The notes under the pieces: generated by a model | What the model saw: only the letters and a program-made list of their open reading frames with translations | What the model was told of the DNA's origin: nothing | Database searches by the model: none | Part shown: piece after piece, positions 30,127 through 39,680 of the stretch | How positions within the stretch are numbered: the first letter of the stretch is position 1 | Layout of the letters: each line of letters opens with the position of its first letter | Position numbers and translations under genes: made by a program | Origin: Chara braunii | Lineage: Eukaryota > Streptophyta > Charophyceae > Charales > Characeae | Assembly: GCA_003427395.1 (NCBI GenBank) | Contig: BFEA01000262.1 | Coordinates: 2,032,244 to 2,072,338, forward strand | DNA length: 40,095 nucleotides | Direction: 5' to 3'

Positions 30127-30270
30127 CATGCTGCTCAGTTGATGCATACCTGAAACTGTTGAATTCCATACTCGAGTTCGAATCCAACGGCGACTACAAT
30201 AACATAGTTCTGATTTACGAAGGATCCGACGGTGTGCTGATGCCTTGGCCGATGCCCCCTCGATGTGGCG
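30127..30270 (+). mobile_element. SINE family A-related copy
   Basis: A-box-like tgctcagttgatgcatacc, B box CGAGTTCGAATCCAAC (about 30170-30186), then aataacatagttctgattta, matching the post-head part of family A. The 3' half is diverged and has no poly(A). Confidence 0.55.
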
Positions 30271-30329
30271 CATCCCTCATGTTCTAAAACAAACACCCTC
30301 GATGTCGTCCAGGCCAAATAATGGTTGTG

Positions 30330-30730
30330 CTTGGGGTGAGCCTGGTGCGAAGAGGATGCGTGAGGGGGAGGAGGAGGTCACACAAGGAGCAGGAGGTCGC
30401 GCGAGGGGGAGGAGGGGTCACACGAGGGGTAGGAGGAGCTCGGAAGAAGGGGAAGAGGAGGACGCACAGAGGTCGCTCAAGGGGGAGGAGGAGGTTGGAA
30501 GATGATGTGCGAGGGGGAAGTGCAGGTCGCGCAAGGATAGGGAGGAGATTGCATGAGGGGGAGGAGGTCGCACAAGGGGGAGGAGGAAGTCATGGGAGGG
30601 GCAGGAGCAGGTTGCACGATGGGGAGGAGAGGTTGCAGGAGGACGTGCGGGAGCGGGAGGGGGAGGGGAGGAGGGGGCCAGGAGGGGACAAGGAGGCCGC
30701 AAGGTCGCACAAAGGGGAGGAGGTGTGCTA

Positions 30731-30787
<57 letters not shown>
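30330..30787. repeat. Purine minisatellite followed by (GA)n
   Basis: Repeated blocks of the type aggaggtcgcacaaggggg and gggaggagg over about 400 bp, then pure GA from 30733 to 30787. The Arg/Gly/Glu-rich frames and the opposite-strand Ser/Pro/Leu frames are by-products of composition. Confidence 0.85.
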
Positions 30788-30792
<5 letters not shown>

Positions 30793-30799
30793 TAATTTG

Positions 30800-31125
30800 C
30801 CAAATACCCCCATAAGTTGAGATATATGTCAAAATGTCCTTGAAAGATCTGGGAAGAGTGGAATGGCCGTTTGGGCTGGCATCTTTGTGTTATGCCCTTG
30901 TCACGCGGATGTGCAATTTCAAAATCTCAGCCTCCCCGTTTGCGCCTTGGCCTCTTGCAATTGCACCTACGAAAAGTTGGCAACTACAGGGGCATTTTGC
31001 ACAGTTGGACGGCGTCTGGTAGGGGTACATTGCAAAGATGGGGTCCAACCGATGTCTGGGGTGTTTTGCAAAATGTCTTTGTCGTCGTCCTTTGTCGCAG
31101 CCTAGCTGCGGCAGGTCCACTTGTT
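30800..31125. other. No firm gene
   Basis: Overlapping frames without motifs. The start holds a small inverted repeat, gggggta and taccccc around atttgccaaa (about 30788-30811). Confidence 0.4.
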
Positions 31126-32330
31126 TTAAGAAAAATGAGGAAGGACTACAAGGAAGCTAGCCTCAACCACATCTCGAAATGGGATAATAAAGGTAAGTTG
31201 CAGAACGCCTTCAGCATAAGAAGAGACAAGGATCTCGGTAAAAAGAGACCCATTTGTCATTCTCACTTGAGGCCTGTGACAGCCGGATGCAAGATCTTGT
31301 CAAGGTACTCAACCTGCTGATTTCAAAAGAACGGTTGGGGCATTTCAATGTATCTTCGGGAGGAAATCTGAAAAATGGGATTGGGTTGGTGAACAAAAAG
31401 ATAAAGAGAGAAAATTTGAAGGTAATCGCCCGTACCTATGCTATGAAAGAAATGAATCTGAGAATACCGCATGAAGAAGTGAGGCGGGCTGTTAGATGGA
31501 TCTTCTTTGAAGTGAAGGACCAACTTAAAGTGCTGGGCTCGAGTGAAGATCAGAAGAAAAGGTGCAAAATGGGGAAATCAGCAGGTGAAGGGGGTTGGAA
31601 GACCATACGGATTAATGACCTCGAGAAGCTCGTTGATTTTTACCCGAAGAACGTGTTTTTTTTTAAGTTGATTGAAGATGTGCTTAAACAAAACAGAGGT
31701 ATCCCGATGGGCGGGCAAGCCAGCCCACCCCTCGCCTGCCTCGTTTGCATGTATGCGGAAAACCGCTTCTTGCAGGACCCAGGGAATGACGGCAGACTGA
31801 TTTTCGGTCATGGTATGTCGATGACGTAGTCTTGTATGAGGGCAATGAAAAAAGAACTATTCAACTGATGGACGCAATTGACTCTTGCTATCATAGTGAT
31901 ATGAGCCTGGAACGCACAGATGCGGGTGCGAGTATCGCTCGAGAGGAGAACGCAAGCAGCATTTGGGAAACCCGGAGAAACCAAGATGCATTATCACAAG
32001 ACTTGCCGACTCTCATGGACAAGGAACAAAAGATAGCTGACATTATGGGAACAATGTATCGGAGTCGTACAGATACAAACAATGCTGCTCTTTTGCCACT
32101 AGTTTCGATGACTCTGCACCCAGAACTCAAAAGGTGCGGGCATCCCGAGCCATATGGTTTTTCTGGCATCGAGTAAGGTGGCCTCGAAATTGGGAGGAGC
32201 TTGGATCGAAACATACGAGGGACTTGAAGCCTGCTACCAGGAATGGAGGTAGATTCAAACGTACCTTCTGCAGAGGCCCGGAAATCATCAGAGTGGAACA
32301 TCCCACATGAGGCAGAGGCCTACTAGGGCG
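31126..32330 (+). pseudogene. Reverse transcriptase, Penelope-like type, frameshifted
   Basis: RT motifs occur in order across two frame changes. Frame 1: AFSIRRDKDLGKKRPICHSH (RPI at 31246-31254). Frame 2 (31254-31829): YAMKEMNLRIPHEEVRRAVR, the motif A region, where the expected catalytic aspartate is alanine (GCT, 31440-31442), then RGIPMGGQASPPLACLVCMY, motif B (31698 on). Frame 3: SWYVDDVVLYEGNEK, motif C with YVDD at 31814-31825, then a thumb-like stretch to 32176. The IPHEE and IPMG signatures with YVDD resemble Penelope-like elements more than LINEs or LTR elements. No GIY-YIG endonuclease was seen downstream. The copy is inactive. Confidence 0.72.
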
Positions 32331-32740
32331 ACTCGAAAACTTCTCGATTCTCCGACACAAATCCAATATGCATAGCAGGTTAAGACAAATAGCACCCCGC
32401 TGTTACGAGTGCAGGTATAATTCAACTCAGGCAACAGGGTCAAATGCAATGATCTTCCACTTTTTCTTTTGCTTTTTTGTGTTTCTTTCGATTTCACTCC
32501 ACAGTGGGATGAGGTACGGTAATGGAAAGGTTCTAGAGTAAGAAAGTAGGATATTTAAGGAGGAGCGATTCCTCCCATACCGACTGAGCAGTACGAGGGA
32601 GAAGGTCTGGGGCATGAGTATGTCATACCATGGAAATGTATTTGTACTTTGAGACGTAATCCGCGACGGCAACCTTTTTATATTCACCTCATTCAGTGAG
32701 ATGTGCTACATCTGAAATCCACATAACACGAAAGGAAGAC
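32331..32740. other. No recognisable gene
   Basis: Possibly the 3' flank of the reverse-transcriptase element. No terminal repeats or motifs seen. Confidence 0.4.
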
Positions 32741-32742
32741 TT

Positions 32743-32847
32743 GTGAGTGTGTGTGTGTGTGTGTGTGTGCGTGGGTGGTTGGGTGGGTGGGTGGGTGGAA
32801 CACATGAAATAGCACATGGGTTCTACGAGGAAAAACACGAAGGAAGC

Positions 32848-32901
<54 letters not shown>

Positions 32902-32975
32902 TGTAGGTGTGTGGTTGGGCAGGTAGGTGTGGGGGCGGTTGTGGTTGTGTCTGTGTGTGTGCACACACACACACA
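32743..32975. repeat. (GT)n and G-T-rich compound microsatellites
   Basis: GT runs at 32743-32769 and 32851-32900, a ggtgggtgggtggg run at 32771-32798, and a CA run at about 32961-32975. Confidence 0.95.
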
Positions 32976-32999
32976 CCCATGCCATGCTTAGATTGTCCA

Positions 33000-33656
33000 C
33001 GTGTGCTACTTGTTAGCGAATGTGTCCCAGAACAGAAAACAGTGACTCTTGAAACATCATGTGAGGATTCAGTTCAGGGCGCAGATGACCCTGCAGGCAT
33101 GTGAAATATTTACTAAGATACCTTCCAATGGGTGTGGAATATTCTTGCCTGGTTTTGTCTGGCTTAGTGTATATATATGAAAGAACATCCCATGCTTAGT
33201 ATGTTGTCCTGTCCTGTGGTGAGTTCTTGTGGGGACAGTGGTAAGCAACAGTGAACTCTGTCTTGAGAACTTTCAAGAATCACCAAAGTTCGATTCAAAA
33301 ACTTGAGAAAGAGTACAAAAAGGTGCACTGGTGGCATGACTGGTGTGAGAGTACACTTTTGAACTACCACGTCGAATGCTTACGGTGCGGAGCACACCCG
33401 CAGCTGATTTGGCCGAAATGACCAGTTCGATTCCGTACAGTGTCCGAGACCAGCCCGAGAGTGTGCAGAAGGTCATGTGGTTCCAGCTGTGTATTCACCA
33501 TTGTGATGGTGAAAAATGCTACTACTTCAATCAGAGGAATGGATGCATTATTAGGACAAGTACGCTGGCAAAGTGAGAAGGAAGCGTAGACTATAGAAAG
33601 GATTACCTGCTGTTCAGCCACTAGTGCCTCCCTACTACCACTACTGCTCTAGTGCG
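33000..33656. other. No recognisable gene
   Basis: Frames of 60-85 codons on both strands without known motifs. Confidence 0.4.
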
Positions 33657-33689
<33 letters not shown>

Positions 33690-33690
33690 G
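33657..33690. repeat. (ATT)n microsatellite
   Basis: About eleven ATT repeats, followed by looser AT-rich sequence to about 33800. Confidence 0.95.
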
Positions 33691-33943
33691 TTATTAGTAT
33701 TAGTATTTTATTACAGTGTTGTAACATATTACAACAGTGAAATTACTATCGTTCATCGCTTATAATTTTTCATGTTATTAATAACTTGTTACGATTATTA
33801 TTACGAGGAGCCATAAAACCACAAACGTTATTAAAAAAACAGAACAGAAAGAGGATCACAAGCATCAACTCAAGGCCGTGTGGCTGAATTGTACAACCAT
33901 GTAACTATTTAGAAGCGGCCCTGGAATGAATCATGAAATTCTG

Positions 33944-33986
33944 GATGCCCTGCGGCCGGTCAGTTTGATGATGATGCCTCAAGGCC
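33944..33986 (+). mobile_element. SINE family A body fragment
   Basis: ggccggtcagtttgatgatg and atgcctcaaggccgc match the family A body (GGTCAGTTCAATGATAATATCTCAAGGCCG type). No head was found in the adjacent sequence. Confidence 0.4.
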
Positions 33987-34173
33987 GCATCATGAACTCT
34001 CTTGACCAGGCTGTGTAACACAAAGTCATTAAAGGCAATGATCACACCAATCGTGGGTGTAACCAAGTGGCAAGAGTCGACACACTCAAAACGAATGAAC
34101 GAGATTGAGATCGGCTGAAATTCTAAGTTATTATTCCTACGGGCCACAACACAGAAATTGTTCTCTCACAGGT

Positions 34174-34174
<1 letters not shown>

Positions 34175-34255
<81 letters not shown>
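34175..34255. repeat. (CT)n microsatellite
   Basis: About 80 bp of pure CT; followed by a small direct repeat ttggatcgcttac (34265 and 34287). Confidence 0.97.
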
Positions 34256-34259
<4 letters not shown>

Positions 34260-34299
34260 CCTCTTTGGATCGCTTACTTTCTCACTTGGATCGCTTACT

Positions 34300-34867
34300 C
34301 TCACTCTCTGAATGTTCTCGCTTCTCTAACCCTAACAGCTATGGTGGTCGTCGTCTTCTTTGCTAGCCCTAGCTATGGAGTGTCGGCTTCTCCCTCGGTT
34401 GCCGGACCAGTCCACCCCGCTATTGCACAAGCTTACAGCAGCACTTTCACAACTAGCGAATTGACAAGTGACCTCCGCAATGTACTGTAGCTGCATATGT
34501 AGCGGCCAGAGTGAAATCCTTGTATGCTCCAGACCGTAACGGTTGCTAAGGCCTGTCGGCTGCACTTAAGCCAGTTCCGGAAACCACCGGACTTTCCCAG
34601 GATGCTGCTGCTAAATTTAGACTGGGACTTGGACATTTCTTGTTCGGTGCCGGGCTTACCGGACGTCCTACGACTTACGACTTCCTATCGACCTACCTGG
34701 CCTGCAAATTGGCACTTTGGGTGTTGGGCCTGCCGAGTCAGTCACTTTTTGTGGGACTGGGCCCATTGGGACTCTGGGGCCAGAACTCAGGATGTTCTTC
34801 TTCTTCTTATTGTTGATCCTGTGCACCAACTAGTCATTGGATGCATAGCCACAACTCGATGGCTTTA
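34300..34867. other. No recognised gene; one 118-codon frame
   Basis: Plus-strand frame 34524-34880 is leucine- and tryptophan-rich, without a motif I know. Its 3' end runs into the SINE at 34868. Probably not a gene. Confidence 0.35.
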
Positions 34868-35030
34868 CCAGCCGGCCTAGCTCGGTACACCAACGAACTA
34901 TTGAAATACCGACCCAAGTTCGAATCCAGATACAATCAGATGACCAGAGTAAGATTATTCTGAATTACCTGGGGCGGGTCAGTTCAATGATAATATCTCA
35001 AGGCCGTCGCCCGTGTGAGGGGAAAAAAAA
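34868..35030 (+). mobile_element. SINE family A, most complete copy
   Basis: Head: CCTAGCTCGGTACACCAACG (A box) and CCAAGTTCGAATCCAGA (B box). Body: AATCAGATGACCAGAGTAAG, TTCTGAATTACCTGGGGC, GGGTCAGTTCAATGATAATA, TCTCAAGGCCGTCGCCC. It ends in an A-rich tail (35022-35029 and beyond). About 160 bp, tRNA-derived by its promoter boxes. Confidence 0.75.
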
Positions 35031-35039
35031 CAAACAATC

Positions 35040-36560
35040 AATTTGTTGTTTTCAAGTGTTTTATTGTGACTTCTCGTTTTGAAGAAACAAGAAAAAATGA
35101 AAGCAAGAATCGTATTTTGGTCCGGAGTAATTTTAGCTATCATCGCTACCCTGGATCCAGACTGCCCAGTCAGACTTGTGTCTGGATGGATCAGAACAGA
35201 CCAGATATACGGACAAGAATCCGGACAAGAATTCACACAAGTATCTGGTCATCAGGACCTCCCGGATCCGGACTGTCTAAATGGTCACGCAAAGATCTGA
35301 TTCCGTCCGGATTCAGTAAAAAATCCTGGGCTTCTGGAACCGCTGGTCAGGGCAGGGGTCCCACTTGGGTGACGAGGGCATGCTTAAAAAGTGCCAGGGA
35401 TTTTCTTTTTTTCGTCGTTTGATATCTGGGCCGTTCTGTGCTTCTGTGCTTGTGGAGAGCATGCACAAGCCGGCCTCTGTGTGGGGGCTGCAGATGTCAG
35501 TGTGCACAGGGCTGCAGCATGTAACTGTGCACTGCCTCTCACTGGGCACAATCTGACACATGCAACATCAAACTAGGCACTCGCAGCAACATTAAACTGA
35601 CAATATAAGTCAGATATATCCCCCCCCCCCCCCCAAAAAAAAAAGGAGATAAATCTAGGCATAATGGCATGCAGAAACTTCAGAAAGGGGAAAAAAAAAA
35701 AAGATGCAGATTCTGACAAGACTTGCATGAGGCACGGCAACCTCGGACTTTTTTAGTGCACCTTTCACGATCTCGAAAGAATGGAGCCCGATACTTTGAA
35801 AGATCAAACTAGTAAATGAAGCTGAAGAGTTCTATAAAGAATCGATTGAGACTCTTGAGAGTCCGCTTCGATCTTTTATATATTCGGTACGGTTGCATTA
35901 ACCACTGAGAGGCCTTCGCATCTTAAGTTACGGTGGTGTCTCGTACAACGGGTATTGCACCGGCGAAAGTTGTAAACTACAGTTGTCAAGCTGGCTGGCT
36001 GCTTCATAAAGCTATGGGAATGCCGGGACGGGTATTGCACACGCCGACATGTGCTTCAATGAGCGGCACTGGTACAGCCATAATCAACCATGGCCCAAGG
36101 TGATATGCTGTTGGAATGCCAGGACGGCCAGTGACATGTAGACGACAGGGGCCCTCTCAACCCCCCTTTTTGCCAACCCTTCTTATTGGTCCCGACCTGG
36201 CTTTCCATTGGTTCCGATATGCTGCAGCCTGACCAAAAGTGGAGTGTAAGGTTGGGACTCTTATTCCTTCGAAGTTTGAATGCTGATGTAGATGTTTTCA
36301 GCAGATTCATCTTCCCACCAATAGACTGGAGCCATCACACCTGCTCAGAGGGTAAAGGTTTCACTGTTGAGGGATGCTCATATCATCCTCGAAAGCGAAG
36401 CTTCCATCTTAATGTTTGGGAAAAACAAAAAGTAGATTATTGTCATTACTGCTTCACTAGTCACTAGTACTATTGAAACAGCCGTCCCCGCCAGCTGTAT
36501 TTGCACTCTGTAAATACCATTGCAGGCAACAGCGGATGAGAGCAGCCATCAAAACACTTT
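35040..36560. other. No recognisable gene
   Basis: Includes a stretch with repeated ggatccRgactg words (35153 and 35264) and poly-C/poly-A runs near 35621-35645. No coding or RNA signature found. Confidence 0.4.
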
Positions 36561-36571
36561 TTAAATAGTTT

Positions 36572-36678
36572 TTTTTTTTTTTTTTTTTTTTTTTGTTCAT
36601 CTGGTTCCATCTGGTTTTGAACTCAGGTCTGCAGTTCACAACAGTTGGTGGGTGTACCAACTGAACTAAGCTTGTTGG
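36572..36678 (-). mobile_element. SINE (tRNA-head only) with perfect target-site duplication
   Basis: On the minus strand: AAGCTTAGTTCAGTTGGTAC (A box), CCTGAGTTCAAAACCAGA (B box), then CCAGATGAAC and an A-run of about 25. It is flanked by ttaaatagttt at 36561-36571 and 36679-36689, an 11-bp target-site duplication of the LINE-mobilised type. It lacks the family A body after the CAGATGAAC step, so it may be a shorter subfamily or an early-terminated copy. Confidence 0.8.
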
Positions 36679-36784
36679 TTAAATAGTTTAACTTTTTATC
36701 CCGCCTACCTTGTTGGTAGTTGAAAAAGTGGGGCGCGCAGTCGAGACTCTCATTACTTCCTCCAGTATCAGTCTGGATGACTGG

Positions 36785-36890
36785 TGTTGTATTATAATTT
36801 ATAACATTACTAGCTTGCTAGTAATACCAATTGCTAGATGTTGTATTATAATTTATAACATTACTAGCTTGCTAGTAATACCAATTGCTA
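36785..36890. repeat. Perfect 54-bp tandem duplication with internal hairpin
   Basis: tgttgtattataatttataa through ccaattgcta is repeated without mismatch at 36785 and 36839. Each copy contains ttactagc-tt-gctagtaa, an 8-bp stem with a 2-base loop. Confidence 0.95.
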
Positions 36891-36899
36891 TTAGTAATC

Positions 36900-37670
36900 A
36901 AGGAGACAAGGACTACCAATTATTTGACTATTGTTCCTGTTCACTCTCCGAGTTTCTTTTTTTAGGACAGCTGGTGAGACAATGGTGGGAACCAAGCCCA
37001 CCCACATTGTGTAGTGTTATGCCCATGAACTGTAGATAAACAGACCTGGGCCCACTGGTGACCATAAAGTGACGAGTTCGGTTAGCTCAATGGGGCGACA
37101 ATTTTGTTGTTTAGGGTGTGGGGGGGGGGAGGGGAGGGGAGGGGAGGGGACCAAATAACATGACACTAAAATTGTTTGGACAAAACTTTTCGCAATAAAA
37201 CAACCCAGGAAGAGTGCAAACTTCTGAGCCTGCCTGAGAGAAATGCGGCCTGCTTCGGAATATGACCTTACCTTGGACCACTCAGTGTGGACTTGCACCG
37301 TATCATTTCCGCAAGTGGATGCAAGTACAGTTTAATGTGCGTGCATCAAACAACAAAAAGAACTAAATAACTTTGGGGTTTGACAGATGAACACCTCTCT
37401 GATACTCTGACATGGACTTGTCAGAACATCCCACCGCTGATAATGTAGTCATGCCTTACCCTATGTTGTTTGCCTGCACTTGTGCGAACATGCAGGGTCA
37501 TGGCGGGGTAGATAAGTCAATGTGCTCGCATTTATTCTGCACTTTTGCTTCCTTCGGTACGGTTATCAAAAAAGCCAAGGCAGCATTCGTGGTTCCCAGC
37601 CGTTGTCCAGCACCATTTACTTAACTAAACTCAACTGAGGCTGGTGGGATTTTGCCCTGTGCTTGCATCG
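36900..37670. other. No recognisable gene
   Basis: Contains a (GGGGA)n run at 37121-37151 and otherwise short frames only. Confidence 0.45.
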
Positions 37671-37677
37671 TGATGCA

Positions 37678-37726
37678 AGAAGATGAATCTGAATTACCTA
37701 TGATGATGACTCAAGGTTGTCGCCCC
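37678..37726 (+). mobile_element. SINE family A tail fragment
   Basis: agatgaatctgaattacc, tatgatgatgactcaagg and ttgtcgcccc match the family A body. The element is cut at its 3' side by the TTAA family II MITE starting at 37727. Confidence 0.6.
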
Positions 37727-37935
37727 TTAAACCACCAGTACTTGGCCCAGCTATTGATGCCGAGCCTCGGAGAACCCTGTGCACCTAGTCTGAACGATCC
37801 CCCAGCGCGACTTTTTGTTTTCGTTTTGGCTGGCCCCTCCAGCCATTGTGGTCCGGTAGTCCGAAGCCCTAAAGGCACGGCACATGATTGGGAAAGCGCC
37901 GCGGTCGATGAATGGGCCGAGTACCGGTGGTTTAA
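37727..37935 (+). mobile_element. MITE-like element, TTAA family II, complete copy
   Basis: Left end TTAAACCACCAGTACTTGG; right end, read inward, TTAAACCACCGGTACTCGG. The inverted repeats match at 21 of the first 23 positions (continuing GCCCA). The element is about 209 bp counting TTAA at both edges, GC-moderate, with no coding capacity. Immediately left lies SINE-tail sequence (37678-37722), so it probably inserted in or at the edge of a SINE. Confidence 0.76.
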
Positions 37936-38116
37936 ATCACCAGTCCGTTTGCCAGAAGTTTTGTTTTAAGCTGCTCCAAAATCACGGGTCATTTGTACCG
38001 GACAGAAATGGCTGGTGTCACCATGCAAATGGCCCCCCGCCCCGGTTTGGCACAACTTTTTTTTTGGTGTGCAGCACAGTTCCCCCTGGGAAAAGAGGCT
38101 TAGAAGGGTGTGGTTA
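37932..38116 (+). mobile_element. MITE-like element, TTAA family I, degenerate copy 4
   Basis: Starts TTAAATCACCAGTCCGTTTG, then GCCAGAAGTTTTG, and later ggtgtgcagcaca and gaaaagaggcttagaagg. These parts are collinear with family I (GGCAAACTTYTG, TGCAGCA, AGGCTTGGAGG). Its left end is shared with the right end of the family II element at 37727-37935. Confidence 0.5.
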
Positions 38117-38366
38117 GTGCCCATTCTGGACTTGTGACGACAGGCCTTTGGATGAAATATATTTTTTACCATATGGCAGGGTTGCATCCCTGCCAACCGC
38201 CGACCCCGACCGCCGACCGTATTGCAGCTGACCAGTAGGGCCGACTGGTCGGCGGTCTGCTGACCAGTCAGGAAACAACGATCCACTGATTTTTCTTCAA
38301 ATCTGAGTTGGGGGCTGTACTGCGCTTGCCGAGTGCAGCCCAAATCCGCTGAGAAACTTTTGTGGA

Positions 38367-38560
38367 TGGGGGGTGATACGGGGGGGTTGGGGTTGGAGTA
38401 TAGAGGGGGTATAGGGGGGTATAGGGGTGATATAGGGGGTATTTGTGTGGGGGGGGAGGGGGGGGGGAAATGGGGGCGTTGGGGGCGGTTTGGGGGTGTT
38501 AGGGGGGATGTATGGGGGTATTGGGGGCCGCTATGGGGGTGTTGGCGGTGTTATTAGGGG
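38367..38560 (+). repeat. G-rich minisatellite, G-quadruplex-prone
   Basis: Dozens of G4-G9 runs on the plus strand separated by short tat/tgtt spacers, for example repeated tatagggggg. Far more than four G-runs lie within loop distance of each other, so G-quadruplex formation is expected on this strand. Confidence 0.9.
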
Positions 38561-38564
38561 TTCT

Positions 38565-38589
38565 TATATATATATATATATATATATAT
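38565..38589. repeat. (TA)n microsatellite
   Basis: About 25 bp of TA dinucleotide directly after the G-rich tract and followed by a T-run. Confidence 0.92.
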
Positions 38590-38782
38590 TTTTTGCGGGG
38601 TGCCGGCCACCCGCGACCGGTAGGTGCCGATCGGTTGGCGGGTTGGCAGTCGACCAGTCAAGGTCCCTGGACCGTCGGGGGGTGCAACCTTGCCATATGG
38701 CAAAAAAAAAAAAAAAAAGGCAAACACCCATAAAGGCCTGCCAAGCACAAAAGGCCAGTGCTTTGCCTGCTGCACTTCATTT

Positions 38783-38932
38783 TTCAAACCACCGGTACTT
38801 GGCGGAAGTGATGGCGGTAAACAAGCTGCGACACGAATGGGCCCACACATTGGCGCATCGGTTCATCCGAGTAGAAGCGCTTCTACTCGGACGTTTCTGC
38901 AGCCGATGTATGGGGCAAGTACTGGTGGCTTT
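38783..38932 (+). mobile_element. MITE-like element, TTAA family II, copy 3, with central palindrome
   Basis: Left end CAAACCACCGGTACTTGG; right end read inward GCCACCAGTACTTGCCCC. The centre holds a perfect 26-bp palindrome at 38866-38891 (tccgagtagaagc and its reverse complement). TTAA is not retained at either edge. About 150 bp. Confidence 0.66.
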
Positions 38933-38939
38933 TTTTTTT

Positions 38940-39680
38940 CCTTCGTTTTTTGTTTTAACCCAGGGTGTTGTAGAGGTGAAGGACCAGACCCGTGGTGATT
39001 GCTGGTAGCGGCAGCCAATGGTTGTCCTGACAGGATAGGCCACCTGCCCTACCCATCCCCACGTTAATACTCCCAGCGCACCCCCTGTCCCTACTATCCT
39101 ACCTCAGTGTGCCCAGCACTCAGGACCATCACCCTACCAGTATCAAGGGCAACTTGGACCAGACAGCAGTGACAAGCACCAAGGCTGGGCCGACCTCCCA
39201 GCCCTAGTGGAGGCGAAAGCAAACAAACCTTGCCATAGGGGAACTTCGTACGCCAGGCTCATGCAATCTTCTACAGGCCCTATTCAGAGATTCTACCCCG
39301 CAGGATTACCCAAGCAAGGCAGGCGAGCGCCCGCGGACACATCCTACCGTCCTTCCCCTAGCTTACCCAAGGCTAGGCGGAACTCAGACTAGCCGGAGCG
39401 ACTTATATCCCTACACTACTCTAGAGCTAAGCCATGCGTGAGTAGACCGCGCCATATACCTGATAGACCCCTCCAGCCCAGTATCGTAGTTGTGTGTATG
39501 TGTGTGTGCGCAGAGGCTATGTATGCTTGTATGAGCCCATAGGGCCATGTTTCTTGTGTCTGCCCGAAGCCTATGTGTGCTCTGTGTAACTGTATAGCGA
39601 GATGTATGTGCCCGAAGGCCTCATATGTGCAGTACTATGTAGAGGGAACTATGTGTTCGTTTGAAGAGATGACAGGCAAG
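38940..39680. other. No recognisable gene; possible SINE body or LTR-like sequence
   Basis: 39490-39660 has loosely repeated words (gcctatgtgtgc, gcccgaaggcc, tgtatgtg). No frames with motifs. Confidence 0.35.

Larger units (their letters stand above)
38169..38700. mobile_element. Foldback/MITE-like element with G-rich core
   Basis: The ends are inverted repeats: ccatatggcagggttgcat (38169) and, read inward from 38700, ccatatggcaaggttgcac; 19 of 21 match, and outside them the T-run/A-run also mirrors (tttttt / aaaaaa). Inside each end, related CCGACC/GACCAGTC motifs occur. The centre is a G-rich strand (38367-38560) and a TA microsatellite (38565-38589). About 530 bp, no coding capacity. Confidence 0.68.

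Noticed and set aside
30788-30811. gggggta/taccccc inverted repeat as a MULE-type terminal repeat
   Set aside because: Short, adjacent to a (GA)n run, and no partner end or target duplication found.
30321-30813. Arg/Gly-rich and Ser/Leu-rich frames on both strands
   Set aside because: They are read from the purine minisatellite and (GA)n run, with no protein signature.
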